A stretch of 64,000 nt of DNA from Clostridium sp. (GTDB lineage: Bacteria > Bacillota > Clostridia > Lachnospirales > Lachnospiraceae). Position numbers and translations under genes: made by a program. The stretch spans positions 1 to 64,000 of the forward strand of contig JAMPFU010000011.1 in NCBI GenBank assembly GCA_023664385.1. Direction: 5' to 3'. The notes under the pieces were generated by a model. The model saw only the letters and a program-made list of their open reading frames with translations. It did not search any database and was not told the DNA's origin. Shown here piece after piece: positions 8,125 to 17,792 of this stretch; within the stretch, counting starts at the first letter, position 1, and each line of letters opens with the position of its first letter.

Positions 8125-8967
8125 ATGATGCGTTCATTATGGACTGCTGCTTCGGGCATGAGGGCACAGCAGACAAATGTAGATACAATAGCAAACAATC
8201 TTGCAAATGTTAATACAATAGGCTACAAAACACAGGAGGCGACCTTTAAATCGCTTCTCTATCAAAATCTTCAGTCAACCTCAACAAACAATGCAGGCGA
8301 GAATAAGCCTGTTGCGGCAGAGGTAGGACTTGGCACGAGAGTTGCTGCAATTACGGCAGACTTTCATCAGGGCAATCTTATTGCATCTGAGCTTCCCTTT
8401 GACATGGCGATAGAGGGAGACGGCTTCTTTCAGGTAAGAACAGCTACAGGAGAGATACAATACACAAGAGACGGAAGCTTTAACATTTCCCCTATGGCGA
8501 CAGGAAATCTTTTTTGTACATCTGACGGCTACCCTGTACTTGACCAGTTTGGAAACAATATCATGCTTCCGTTAGACCAGGTTGCAACCAACTTGGAGGT
8601 TTCCAAGGAGGGCGTGTTTGGTTTTCCGGGCGATGACGGCAATATTGTTCCTTTGATGGGAACGAACGCACAGGGCGTGCAGTATCAGGTAACGTTCGGA
8701 CTTGTACAGTTTAACAATCCGGCAGGACTTGGCAAGGAGGGTGGCAATAACTATTCGGCAACAGTAGCCTCCGGCGCTCCGGTAGCTGAGGGAACAGGAA
8801 ATGCGACACCGAGCATGGTACATCAAAAACGTACAGAAGCATCAAATGTAAATGTTGCAGATGAAATTGTAAATCTAATCGTAGCACAGAGAGCATACGA
8901 GATGAACTCAAAGGCAATACAGGCATCAGACGAAATGATGCAGCAAGCGAATAACTTGCGAGGCTAA
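8125..8967 (+). CDS. flgG: Flagellar distal rod protein FlgG (FlhP type)
   Basis: The start region has LWTAASGMRAQQ and ANNLANVNTIGYKTQEA, the FlgG axial-protein signature; the end has SNVNVADEIVNLIVAQRAYE, the conserved C-terminal helix. The 280-residue length is slightly above the usual 260. It would build the distal rod crossing the peptidoglycan. Two ATGs are adjacent (8125, 8128) behind TTGGAGGT. It is co-oriented with flhO, 17 bases downstream. Confidence 0.92.
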   Translation: MMRSLWTAASGMRAQQTNVDTIANNLANVNTIGYKTQEATFKSLLYQNLQSTSTNNAGENKPVAAEVGLGTRVAAITADFHQGNLIASELPFDMAIEGDGFFQVRTATGEIQYTRDGSFNISPMATGNLFCTSDGYPVLDQFGNNIMLPLDQVATNLEVSKEGVFGFPGDDGNIVPLMGTNAQGVQYQVTFGLVQFNNPAGLGKEGGNNYSATVASGAPVAEGTGNATPSMVHQKRTEASNVNVADEIVNLIVAQRAYEMNSKAIQASDEMMQQANNLRG

Positions 8968-8984
8968 AGCAATGCATAACAGTT

Positions 8985-9026
8985 TAAATATGTAAATGCA
9001 AGCTTGCTTGCACATTTACATATTTG
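8985..9026. repeat. Stem-loop between flgG and flgJ-like gene
   Basis: AAATATGTAAATGCAAGC faces GCTTGCACATTTACATATTT with a two-base bulge. No T-run follows, so it is more likely an mRNA processing or attenuation hairpin than a terminator. The next 60 bases are unusually GC-rich and hold no gene. Confidence 0.55.
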
Positions 9027-9121
9027 AAATGTTGTATAGTGCGCAGCACGACACCGAGCCGACAGGCGAGGTGGGCATTGCGTCAAAATATATAATTCAA
9101 ATTTGAATGGAGGACTCAATC

Positions 9122-9478
9122 ATGGATATGTCTATTAGCGGTGGTATAAACGGTTCAGATTACGCATCGGTTATACAACAAGCGCAGAGCTCGGCACTTG
9201 AAAATAAATTAAACAACAGCACAGATAAAATGACAGATGTGGAGGCAATGGCGGCATGTAAGGAATTTGAAGCATACATGCTTGAACAGATATATAAATC
9301 CATGGAAAAAACCGTCATGAAGGCTGAGGAAAAGGAAAACCTCTATGAGGATTATTTTGGTGACATGATGATTCAGGAATACTCCAAAATTGCCGTGGAC
9401 CAAGGCGGTATCGGTCTTGCAGAGTATCTTTATGAATCCATGAAAAACAACAATCAGATAAAAATAATCGGTGAGTAA
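9122..9478 (+). CDS. flgJ: Rod-binding protein, FlgJ N-terminal type
   Basis: The ATG at 9122 is preceded by GGAGG; an ATG at 9107 lies upstream of that site. The 118 residues contain the rod-binding FlgJ core: MAACKEFEAYMLEQIYKSME followed by a DMMIQEYSKIAVDQGGIGLAEYLY stretch read in two parts. The muramidase domain of proteobacterial FlgJ is absent, as is normal in Firmicutes. It probably caps or chaperones rod assembly. The next gene begins in or just after its stop codon. Confidence 0.85.
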   Translation: MDMSISGGINGSDYASVIQQAQSSALENKLNNSTDKMTDVEAMAACKEFEAYMLEQIYKSMEKTVMKAEEKENLYEDYFGDMMIQEYSKIAVDQGGIGLAEYLYESMKNNNQIKIIGE

Positions 9479-9482
9479 CGAT

Positions 9483-11804
9483 ATGACGCGAGAAGGCTAC
9501 ATAGAAAAAATTATATACAAAAACGAGGAAAACGGCTATGCCGTTTTTTCCGTTGAAGGAACAGATGGGGAAGAAATATTTGTTGGAAATATTTTCGGTG
9601 TTGGGGAAGGACTTTATATCATCGCCGAGGGAGATTATGTAAACCATCCTCAATACGACATACAGTTCAAATTTACATCATGTGAGATAAGAATGCCGGA
9701 GGACATCATAGGCATAGAACGGTATCTCGGCTCAGGCATCGTCAAAGGAATCGGTCCGGTTCTTGCAAAAAAAATAGTCAAAAAATTCAAATCCGAAACT
9801 CTTACAATTATTGAAAATGAGCCTGAAAGACTGGCAGAAATAAGCGGAATTTCTGAGCGTAAGGCAAGAGCTATAGCTGCGTCCTACGCTGAAAAAAGAG
9901 AATTTCAGGAAGTGGTTATATTCCTGTCGCAGTATGGCATTTCCGTCAATATGGCAATGAAGATATACGGAGAATACGGAGATCGGGTTTATGAGATTAT
10001 AAAGGGCAATCCGTATAAAATAGCGGAGGATGTATCAGGAATCGGATTTAAAATAGCCGATGAAATTGCAAGGAAAATGGGGATAAATCCCGATTCCGAA
10101 TACAGATTAAGATCTGTGCTTATCTATGTTCTTACAATGGCTGTCGGGGAGGGACATATGTATCTGCCAAAGGATATATTGTTAAAAAAATCCGTTGAAC
10201 TGATAAGAAATACATCTGACAATGAATATGGGCAAAGCTATGGGTATGCGGAATATGAAAGCGCAGATAGTGTAAGCTCTGTTTATGAGCAGTACATGGA
10301 AAAGCTTGAGGAACAGCTTATGGAGCTTTCCATAGAGAGTAAATGTATAATAAAAGAACTTGAGAGCGAGGTTATCGTTTACAGTGCCGTAAATTATTTT
10401 ACGGAGCTTAATATAGCAAAGCAGCTTACGGATTTACAATTGAGATATGAAATGCCTGAAAACGAGCTGGAGGCTGCCATAGGCGACATAGAAAAGGATG
10501 GGGATTTTGTCTTGGATGAGCAGCAGCGAAAAGCAGTAAGGGCTGCCATAACTGCGGGAGTTGCCGTGGTTACAGGAGGTCCGGGCACAGGAAAAACAAC
10601 AATTATAGATACAATCATTAAATATTTTACCGCGCAGGGCATGGAGGTAAAGCTATGTGCGCCTACGGGACGTGCGGCAAAAAGAATGACGGAACAGACG
10701 GGGTGGCCTGCACAGACGATACACAGACTTCTCGAATTTTCGGGCGTGCCTTCTGATGAGAGGGGCAATCAGGTGTTAAAATTTGGCAGAAATGCAGAAA
10801 ATCCCTTGGAATGTGACGCAGTAATCGTAGATGAGATGTCCATGGTCGACTGCTTCATTTTCAATTCGCTTCTTCAGGCTGTGGTATATGGCACAAGGCT
10901 TGTTTTGGTGGGTGACATAAACCAGCTTCCCTCTGTAGGGCCTGGAAATGTTTTAAAGGACATAATCGCCTCCGACTGCTTCCCTGTTTCCGTGCTTACA
11001 AAAATATACCGTCAGGAGGATGGCAGCGACATTATAATGAATGCCCACAAAATAAATAGAGGCGAGCATTTGGAGATAATGAATAAAAGCAAGGATTTCT
11101 TTTTTATACCGAGAAATAACTCCTCTGCCATCATTTCGGAGGTTAAGGAGCTTATACTAAATAATCTTCCCAAATACCTTTCCATCAATCCTTTGGATAT
11201 ACAGGTGCTTACGCCGATGCGCAAATATGACGTGGGCGTTGAAAATTTAAACAGAAGCCTTCAGAGCCTTCTCAACCCTTACAGTAGTGAAAAGTCGGAG
11301 AAGGAGAAAAATGAAATTATCTTCAGGGAAGGCGATAAGGTAATGCAGATAAAAAACAATTACAGGCGGGAATGGAAAATATATTCAGACACAGAGAAAG
11401 CGAAAAACGGACAGGGCTATGTCATTGATGAGGGCGTAGGCATTTTTAATGGCGATATGGGCATCATAGAGGAAATAAACCACTATGACGAGGAGCTGAA
11501 GGTGTTGTTTGACGATGGCAGAATGGCAGTGTATACATTTGCCAATCTTGATGAATTAGAACACGCATTTGCAGTTACAATACACAAATCACAGGGAAGT
11601 GAATATCCTGCTGTTGTAGTACCGCTGCTTACAGGAACAAAAAAGCTCTTAAACAGGAATCTCCTCTATACGGCTATTACAAGGGCAAAAAGAATGGTTG
11701 TCATAGTGGGAAATATCGGACTTGTAAATCAGATGATTGACAACATGGAGGAACAGAAACGGTATACGACGCTTGCGCACAGAATACAGGAGCTTTATGG
11801 ATAA
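9483..11804 (+). CDS. recD2: RecD2 (YrrC-like) ATP-dependent DNA helicase
   Basis: This is a superfamily 1B 5'-3' helicase in DNA repair and replication-fork maintenance. The N-terminal OB-like region and helix-hairpin-helix repeats (GIGPVLAKKIVKKF, ISGISERKARAIA, VSGIGFKIADEIA; residues about 85-190) are the RecD2 hallmark. Walker A is VVTGGPGTGKTT (about 360), Walker B has VDEMSM (about 455), and the last motif is FAVTIHKSQGSEYP followed by LLYTAITRAKR. Length 773 is typical. I prefer the ATG at 9483 with GGTGAG upstream; a GTG at 9471 overlaps the previous gene. It sits between the flagellar gene and comF. Confidence 0.93.
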   Translation: MTREGYIEKIIYKNEENGYAVFSVEGTDGEEIFVGNIFGVGEGLYIIAEGDYVNHPQYDIQFKFTSCEIRMPEDIIGIERYLGSGIVKGIGPVLAKKIVKKFKSETLTIIENEPERLAEISGISERKARAIAASYAEKREFQEVVIFLSQYGISVNMAMKIYGEYGDRVYEIIKGNPYKIAEDVSGIGFKIADEIARKMGINPDSEYRLRSVLIYVLTMAVGEGHMYLPKDILLKKSVELIRNTSDNEYGQSYGYAEYESADSVSSVYEQYMEKLEEQLMELSIESKCIIKELESEVIVYSAVNYFTELNIAKQLTDLQLRYEMPENELEAAIGDIEKDGDFVLDEQQRKAVRAAITAGVAVVTGGPGTGKTTIIDTIIKYFTAQGMEVKLCAPTGRAAKRMTEQTGWPAQTIHRLLEFSGVPSDERGNQVLKFGRNAENPLECDAVIVDEMSMVDCFIFNSLLQAVVYGTRLVLVGDINQLPSVGPGNVLKDIIASDCFPVSVLTKIYRQEDGSDIIMNAHKINRGEHLEIMNKSKDFFFIPRNNSSAIISEVKELILNNLPKYLSINPLDIQVLTPMRKYDVGVENLNRSLQSLLNPYSSEKSEKEKNEIIFREGDKVMQIKNNYRREWKIYSDTEKAKNGQGYVIDEGVGIFNGDMGIIEEINHYDEELKVLFDDGRMAVYTFANLDELEHAFAVTIHKSQGSEYPAVVVPLLTGTKKLLNRNLLYTAITRAKRMVVIVGNIGLVNQMIDNMEEQKRYTTLAHRIQELYG

Positions 11805-11885
11805 GCATTGATAGACAAATCAACGCAGGCTTTGAAAAATGCGGTTTGCAGTTGACTATTATTTATACGGGAAGAAGGAATGTAA

Positions 11886-12614
11886 TTGAACTATAAATTA
11901 AAGACTGTCGCCGATAAGGTGTTAAATCTCGTATATCCTCCGTCATGTGCCCTGTGTGGCGATTTGCTCAGCAAGGGGGAACGGTATATATGTACAGCCT
12001 GCGACGTTTTGCTGCCACGTGTAACGGAGCCTACATGCTTTAAATGTGGCAAGGAAATTTCGGATGATGAGGCTGAGCTTTGCGAGGATTGCTTACGGCA
12101 TGAAAGAAGCTTTGTGCGGGGCTTTCCTGCAATGAATTATGACGAGACGTTTCAGGAAAGCATAGCGGCGTTTAAATATCATGGCAAAAAAGACTATGGG
12201 AAATATTTTGCCTATGAGATTGCAAGAAGCAGAGGCAGGGATATTGTAGAGGCAGGTCCTGAGGTTCTTATTCCCATACCACTGCATAAAAAGAAGCTTA
12301 GGAAAAGAGGCTACAATCAGGCGGAGGTTGTTGCAAGGGAGCTTGGGCAGCGGCTTGGCATACCTGTAGATGACAAAATTCTCATAAGAACTGTCAATAC
12401 GCTTCCTCAAAAAAGGTTAAACAACGTTGAAAGAGAGAATAATTTAAAAAAAGCTTTTCATTCTCATCAAAAGCGTGTAAAATATAATAAGGTAATGCTG
12501 GTAGATGATATATATACCACAGGCGCTACGGTGGAAGCGTGTACAAAAGTATTGCATAATATTGGAGTAAAAGACATTTACTACACAAGCATATGCATAG
12601 GAAGGGGATGTTAG
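11886..12614 (+). CDS. comF: ComF-family phosphoribosyltransferase-like protein
   Basis: Zinc-type cysteine pairs (CALC...CTAC, CFKC...CEDC, residues 18-70) precede a phosphoribosyltransferase fold with the PRPP-loop motif MLVDDIYTTGAT (about 203-214). ComF proteins are cytoplasmic and needed for DNA uptake or handling in competent bacteria; in non-competent clostridia the role is unclear. It starts at TTG behind GAAGGA. Gene order comF-yvyF-flgM matches Bacillus subtilis. Confidence 0.9.
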   Translation: MNYKLKTVADKVLNLVYPPSCALCGDLLSKGERYICTACDVLLPRVTEPTCFKCGKEISDDEAELCEDCLRHERSFVRGFPAMNYDETFQESIAAFKYHGKKDYGKYFAYEIARSRGRDIVEAGPEVLIPIPLHKKKLRKRGYNQAEVVARELGQRLGIPVDDKILIRTVNTLPQKRLNNVERENNLKKAFHSHQKRVKYNKVMLVDDIYTTGATVEACTKVLHNIGVKDIYYTSICIGRGC

Positions 12615-12616
12615 AA

Positions 12617-13021
12617 ATGGAACTTAGAAATTGCAGAAGCTGTAAAAGACTATTTAACTACATGGGTGGCGACCCTATTTGCCCTAAATGTAACGAATCG
12701 CTCGAAGAAAAATTCCAGGAAGTAAAGCAATATATATATGATCATCCGGGTCAGGCAGCCCCTCAGGTTGCTGAGGAATGTGAGGTATCACTGAAACAGA
12801 TTAAAAAGTGGGTGCGTGAGGAGCGGCTTTCCTTTACGGATGATTCCCTTGTGGGACTTGAGTGTGAGAAATGCGGCAAGATGATACACAGTGGAAGATT
12901 TTGCAGTGCATGCTCCAGCGGACTTGCAAACTCAATGAATGCGGCATTTAAAAAGCCGCAGGTAACTTCCGTCAAAAAACCACAGACCTCCTCTAATGGA
13001 AAGATGAGGTTCCTTGAATAA
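12617..13021 (+). CDS. yvyF: Flagellar operon zinc-ribbon protein YvyF
   Basis: The N-terminal CRSCKRLF...CPKC and central CEKCGKMI...CSAC are two zinc ribbons. Between them lies a winged-helix-like segment (about 35-75, VAEECEVSLKQIKKWVRE). This matches TIGR03826 flagellar operon protein, which precedes flgM in Firmicutes. The ATG at 12617 with GGAAGGGG upstream gives the standard MELRNC start; the ATGs at 12593 and 12608 are less likely. The stretch after residue 110 is low-complexity Lys/Ser. Confidence 0.85.
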   Translation: MELRNCRSCKRLFNYMGGDPICPKCNESLEEKFQEVKQYIYDHPGQAAPQVAEECEVSLKQIKKWVREERLSFTDDSLVGLECEKCGKMIHSGRFCSACSSGLANSMNAAFKKPQVTSVKKPQTSSNGKMRFLE

Positions 13022-13068
13022 TAGTTTAAACTTCTACGGTAGAAAATTGGATTTCAAAATAAACAGGA

Positions 13069-13119
13069 GGCTGTCACAGTAAGGATTTAAGTGTGCCTTA
13101 AATTCTTACTGCGACAGCC
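13069..13119. terminator. Strong palindrome after yvyF, GGCTGTC family
   Basis: GGCTGTCACAGTAAG and CTTACTGCGACAGCC form a long stem extended by ATTTAAG/CTTAAAT with a 5-base loop. A T-run occurs only about 15 bases later (CTTTTTT). It probably ends transcription before flgM, but it also shares arms with palindromes at 58869 and 60941, so it may be a dispersed element. Confidence 0.6.
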
Positions 13120-13173
13120 TTCGTCACTACTAAAACTTTTTTCCCATTTAAGTGTTATGTTATTTTCAAAATA

Positions 13174-13181
13174 ACCGATAA
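13174..13181 (+). promoter_or_regulatory. Possible sigma-28 -10 element before flgM
   Basis: ACCGATAA resembles the sigma-28 -10 GCCGATAA. No convincing TAAA lies 14-16 bases upstream (the best, TTAT, is poor). It is located 37 bases before the flgM start. Confidence 0.3.
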
Positions 13182-13217
13182 AATAATTGAACAAATATTT
13201 TTCAAGGAGGGATTATT

Positions 13218-13505
13218 ATGCGAATTGGTACTTATAACATGGTTAGCCAGATATATGGAAACAATCCGGCAAAGAAATCAAAAACGGCAAATGGTACCAG
13301 CTATGCAAACTTCAAGGATGAAGTATCTTTTTCCGCAACAGGTAAAGATATGCAGGTGGCTAAAAACGCGCTTGCTGCTACGCCTGATGTAAGGGAAGCA
13401 CGTGTAAACGATATTAAGTCAAGACTTGAGAACGGTACTTATGAAGTTAGCGTTGATGATTTTGCTGCGAAGCTTATAGATGCATTTTCTGCAAAGGTAT
13501 TTTAA
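13218..13505 (+). CDS. flgM: Anti-sigma-28 factor FlgM
   Basis: FlgM binds the flagellar sigma factor until it is exported through the completed hook. The 95 residues have the usual disordered polar N-terminus with a SYANFKDEVSFSATGKDMQ motif and a helical C-terminal sigma-binding part (REARVNDIKSRLENGTYEVS, then DFAAKLIDA). The GAAGG-like AAGGAGGG site is 7 bases before the ATG. It is followed by flgN with a 26-base gap. Confidence 0.92.
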   Translation: MRIGTYNMVSQIYGNNPAKKSKTANGTSYANFKDEVSFSATGKDMQVAKNALAATPDVREARVNDIKSRLENGTYEVSVDDFAAKLIDAFSAKVF

Positions 13506-13531
13506 GCAGGCAGTACAGTAGGAGATTATTT

Positions 13532-14059
13532 ATGGCAAGCTTGATTGAGAATTTGATAACCGAGATGAACGAGGAATATGCAGTGTATGAGAAGCTCCTT
13601 GCTACGTCACAGGAGAAAACATCTGCTATAGTTTCCAATGACTTGGACAGACTGCGGGAGGTTACCGACAGGGAACAGCTTATGGTCGATACAATTACCG
13701 GTATATCAGTAAGAAGACATGAGACGATGGACAACATTGCCGTTGTTTTGGGTATGAAAAAGGATGACCTTAAGATAATTGACATCATCAATTTTCTTGA
13801 GTCACAGCCGGAGTTCAGGGAACCCTTGGCACGCATAAATGAGAAGCTTTCCAAGCTTGCAAGGAGACTTAAGGAGGTTAATGCGCACAATCAAAATCTC
13901 CTTCAGGAATCTCTTTCTATGTTGGAATACAACATTAATTTGTTGCAAAATCTTAACAGGGCGCCGGAGACGGCAGAATATTCAAAGGATATGTTTAAGG
14001 GTCATGACGGATATGCCGGAGCAGGCGAGCCGTCAGGTAAATTTGATGCAAAACAGTAG
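13532..14059 (+). CDS. flgN: FlgN-type export chaperone for FlgK/FlgL
   Basis: The product is 175 residues, all-helical, with typical FlgN start LIENLITEMNEEYAVYEKLL and a central TDREQLMVDTI segment. FlgN holds the hook-associated proteins FlgK and FlgL before export. The gene lies directly before two flgK copies and flgL, its clients. The C-terminal 30 residues are polar and probably disordered. Confidence 0.85.
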   Translation: MASLIENLITEMNEEYAVYEKLLATSQEKTSAIVSNDLDRLREVTDREQLMVDTITGISVRRHETMDNIAVVLGMKKDDLKIIDIINFLESQPEFREPLARINEKLSKLARRLKEVNAHNQNLLQESLSMLEYNINLLQNLNRAPETAEYSKDMFKGHDGYAGAGEPSGKFDAKQ

Positions 14060-14073
14060 GAAAGGATAAGCTT

Positions 14074-15891
14074 ATGGCTGGAACAATGGGAAGGTTGTCA
14101 GTTGGTGTTTCAGGCTTGCAGACAAGTCAGTATGCGATTAACACCACAGCCCACAACCTTATGAACACACAAACAGATGGATATAGCAGACAGCAGGTTA
14201 TACTCACTGACCTTATGTATAACAAGGTTGCAAGGGATAATTCCAGAACCTATAAGGCAGGACTTGGCGTTGTTACCGCAGAGCTTAAACAGGCGAGGGA
14301 TAATTTTGCGGATGTGGCATACAGAGAGGAGTACGGACGCTTAAATTACTACAAGGCGCAGTACGAAACAGTTGAAGAAGTAGAGGGCTATTTTGGAGAA
14401 ACTGAGGGAGAAGATTTTAATTCTACCTTAGATGCTTTTTGGCATGCACTTCAGGAGCTGCAAAAGGAATCAAACAGTATTGTTACAAGAAGCTCCTTTA
14501 TATCCACAGCACAGTCTTTTTTGGACCGTGTTCAGGGGATAAGAAGAAGCCTTGTGAATTATCAGAGAAACTTAAACGGCGAAATACAAAAGCACGTTGA
14601 TAGAATAAATGAATTGTCAAAGACGATTTTGGAATTGAATGGTAACATTCTTATGGCGGAGGCAGCCGGCATAGAGAATGCTAATGATTATAGAGATGCC
14701 AGAAATATGGCGATAGATGAGCTTTCCAGTATAGTCAGCACAGAGATTGTACCAAATAAAGACGGTACGGTTGAAGTTTACATAGAAGGACGAATTTTGG
14801 TTACAGGAGGAAAGACATATCAGCTTGCCTCCATGAAGGTAATCGACCATGAAAAATATGAGCAGCAGTTTGATTTTACAGGGGATGCGACTGATTTTGA
14901 AATGCCTGTATGGGCAGATGATGAAGATCCGCTGTTCGACATCAAAAAGCTTCCTTCCACAGAGACAGACACAGATATAGGAGCGCTTAAGGGTCTGCTT
15001 ATGTCAAGGGGATATTTTATAAGCGATTATACGGATTTGCCTGTCAAGCCTACAAAACCGCTTGCTGATGATTTTGCAAATGATGCGGACTATCAGGCGG
15101 CACTTGCAGATTATGAAACAGCTTCCACTGAATATGTGCAGAAGGTTGAATATTACAATAAGTACGTGGAGCCATACACGATTACAAATTTAAGTGCACA
15201 GTTTGACACGCTCGTGCATGCCATTATGGTAGGCATGAATGATATTTTATGCCCGAATAAAGAGGTTACACTTGCAGATGGCACCACAATTAAGATATTG
15301 GACGAGGAAGCAGCCGGCATCGGTATGGGAAATGGAAATGAATATGCAGGAACAGAGTTATTTGTAAGAGGAACAATGCCGAGATATACAACACAGACAA
15401 TTACGCTTGCAGACGGTACCTCAATACAGGCGCAGGTTTATAACGAGGAAAATCCCGACGATTACTATTCCCTTTATACGACAGGTACGGTTTCGGTAAA
15501 TATAGAACTTGCCCAAACCCCATCCCTTCTTCCGCTGTCACGTGTTTCAGGCGAGGAGGCACAGACGGTAGCCGATAAGCTTCTCGACTTGTGGAACAGC
15601 AAATTTGCGCCGGTGAGCCCAAATTCCCTTGTAGACTGTAATTTCAAGGATTTTTATGCAGGAATGATTGGGGAACTGTCAGACAGGGGCTATATGTACA
15701 AGGGCATGGTGGAGACCCAGCAGCAGACCGTAGTTGACATTGATATATACAGACAGGAGGTTGCAGGTGTATCCTCCGATGAGGAGCTTTCCAATCTGAT
15801 TAAGTTTCAGCATGCATACAATGCAGCGTCAAGATATATTAACACAGTTTCGGAAATGATAGAGCATCTGATAGAGAGACTTGGTGCTTAA
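14074..15891 (+). CDS. flgK: Hook-associated protein 1 (FlgK), first copy
   Basis: The N-terminal axial signature VSGLQTSQYAINTTAHNLMN (residues about 8-27) and the C-terminal block SSDEELSNLIKFQHAYNAAS (about 567-586) are diagnostic of FlgK, the first hook-filament junction ring. Length 605 is on the long side because of a central insert around residues 320-370. It begins 14 bases behind flgN with AGGAAAGGAT upstream. A second flgK follows directly. Confidence 0.92.
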   Translation: MAGTMGRLSVGVSGLQTSQYAINTTAHNLMNTQTDGYSRQQVILTDLMYNKVARDNSRTYKAGLGVVTAELKQARDNFADVAYREEYGRLNYYKAQYETVEEVEGYFGETEGEDFNSTLDAFWHALQELQKESNSIVTRSSFISTAQSFLDRVQGIRRSLVNYQRNLNGEIQKHVDRINELSKTILELNGNILMAEAAGIENANDYRDARNMAIDELSSIVSTEIVPNKDGTVEVYIEGRILVTGGKTYQLASMKVIDHEKYEQQFDFTGDATDFEMPVWADDEDPLFDIKKLPSTETDTDIGALKGLLMSRGYFISDYTDLPVKPTKPLADDFANDADYQAALADYETASTEYVQKVEYYNKYVEPYTITNLSAQFDTLVHAIMVGMNDILCPNKEVTLADGTTIKILDEEAAGIGMGNGNEYAGTELFVRGTMPRYTTQTITLADGTSIQAQVYNEENPDDYYSLYTTGTVSVNIELAQTPSLLPLSRVSGEEAQTVADKLLDLWNSKFAPVSPNSLVDCNFKDFYAGMIGELSDRGYMYKGMVETQQQTVVDIDIYRQEVAGVSSDEELSNLIKFQHAYNAASRYINTVSEMIEHLIERLGA

Positions 15892-15923
15892 GGCTTTGCA
15901 AAAAAGAGAAAAGGAGTGGTTAC

Positions 15924-17792
15924 ATGCCATCAACATTTTTAGGACTAAATACAGGATTATCCGGACTTAATTATTTTCAGTCGGCACTGAATACAACCTC
16001 ACACAATATATCCAATGCAAATACAAAGGGGTACAGCAGGCAGCAGATTTTAGCAACTGCTTCAGACCCTCTCAGGTATCACCGTACATACGGAATGATG
16101 GGTACAGGAGTAAAGGGCGTGTCTATTGACAGGCAGAGAGAGGTTTTCTACGACAACAAATATTGGCAGGCAAGCAGTAAGTGCACCCAGTATGAGACAC
16201 AGTATGACAGCCTTTCCAATCTTCAGATGTACATGGATGAGATTGGCGGCGAATCGGGATATACAAAATGGATTTCGCAAATATCCAATGCACTTCAAGA
16301 TATAGCGGATAAGCCTGAGGATTATACGACTAGGATTTCCTATGCTCTTGTAACAGACGGCTTTACTGATGTTATAAATGAGCTTTCAACCAACTTTCAA
16401 AGTGAACAGAAGTCACTAAATGACCAAATTGAGCTTGTGGTCAATGACATTAATACACTTGCAAAGCAGATATATGAGCTTACAAAGCAGATAATAAATG
16501 TGGAGCTTAAAGGCGGCACGGCAAATGATTTGAGAGACATGAGGGATGTGTGTATCGACAGACTTTCTGAGTATACTACGGTTGAGGTAAACGAGCGTTC
16601 CATTATGTATGGAAACGGAGTAGAAGCTGTCCCTGCCAGCGCAACGACCATGTCAGTTTATATCAATGGCGAGCTTTTGGTTGACGATATGGGATATAAG
16701 GAGCTTATGGTATCTCCAAGACGTGAAAAAATAAATCTAAATGACGTCGACGGACTTGTGGATATTTACTGGAAGTGCACAGACGGAACGGCAGGCGAGG
16801 AATTTTACACTGCAAGGTATAACGGAAAGCTTACAGGACTTATCAATGTAAGAGACGGAAACAACGGAGAATTGTTTTCAGGAACCATAACCGGTGCAGG
16901 TGGAAATCCGCCGTCCGTAAAGGTAGAGCTGGCGAAGGCGATACACGTAGATAAATTAAATATACCGGAGCAGGGAACAATCACATTAAACGGACGTGAT
17001 TACCTCTATGACGGTTGGAAGGCAGACTATGACGCCGAGGGCAACCTCAACAATTTTGAATTTCTTAACATGACAATGATAAATGATAATGGTGTTGAGG
17101 TGGCTGCAATATTTCCGAATGGTATAGAAGGACATATAGCCAAAATTGGCGAGAGCAATATCGTAAAGGGCATACCGTATTATCAGGCAAGACTGAATGA
17201 ATTTGTAAGGACGCTTTCAAAATATATGAACGATATAACAACATCGGGCGTGGACGAAAACGGCGACGAGGGTCTTGACATGTTTACTGCAGTACAGGCA
17301 ACAGGCGGCGATTACGTATTGAAGAACACGATGGATGGAACAGGCAACATAGCATCGTCAGCTTCAAGCTATTACAAGCTGACGGCAATGAACTGGGAGC
17401 TTAACAGCAGTTGGAAGACGGATCCTGCCAAGGTAGTTGTTTCTTATGAAAGGGACGTTGAGCAGGGCAATGTGGCTGCAAAGCCTATCATAGACAGAAT
17501 TATGTATGGAATGACCGATCAGACCATGTTCCAGCAAGGAAGCTTATCGCAGTATTTACAGGCGATGACGACAACTCTTGCAGTTGACATTAAAAAGATG
17601 GAGATATTTACAGCAAATCAGGACGATATAAAATACACCATAGATACGCAGAGAAAATCAATATCAGGTGTAGATGAAAACGAAGAAGCTTCAGATCTTG
17701 TAAAGTTTGAAAATCTTTACAATCTTGCATCGAAGGTCATATCCGTTTTAAATGAGGTATATGACAAGCTTATAAATGAAACAGGCGTTTAA
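15924..17792 (+). CDS. flgK: Hook-associated protein 1 (FlgK), second copy
   Basis: It has the same axial ends as its neighbour: GLSGLNYFQSALNTTSHNIS near the start and VDENEEASDLVKFENLYNLA near the end, 622 residues. Two tandem FlgK paralogues are known in some Lachnospiraceae; they are clearly diverged here, not a recent duplication. They could form two different junction rings or be used alternately. The ribosome site is AAAAGGAGTGG. Confidence 0.9.
   Translation: MPSTFLGLNTGLSGLNYFQSALNTTSHNISNANTKGYSRQQILATASDPLRYHRTYGMMGTGVKGVSIDRQREVFYDNKYWQASSKCTQYETQYDSLSNLQMYMDEIGGESGYTKWISQISNALQDIADKPEDYTTRISYALVTDGFTDVINELSTNFQSEQKSLNDQIELVVNDINTLAKQIYELTKQIINVELKGGTANDLRDMRDVCIDRLSEYTTVEVNERSIMYGNGVEAVPASATTMSVYINGELLVDDMGYKELMVSPRREKINLNDVDGLVDIYWKCTDGTAGEEFYTARYNGKLTGLINVRDGNNGELFSGTITGAGGNPPSVKVELAKAIHVDKLNIPEQGTITLNGRDYLYDGWKADYDAEGNLNNFEFLNMTMINDNGVEVAAIFPNGIEGHIAKIGESNIVKGIPYYQARLNEFVRTLSKYMNDITTSGVDENGDEGLDMFTAVQATGGDYVLKNTMDGTGNIASSASSYYKLTAMNWELNSSWKTDPAKVVVSYERDVEQGNVAAKPIIDRIMYGMTDQTMFQQGSLSQYLQAMTTTLAVDIKKMEIFTANQDDIKYTIDTQRKSISGVDENEEASDLVKFENLYNLASKVISVLNEVYDKLINETGV

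Noticed and set aside
9031..9106. GC-rich stretch as small RNA gene
   Set aside because: No promoter or terminator could be paired with it; left unassigned.
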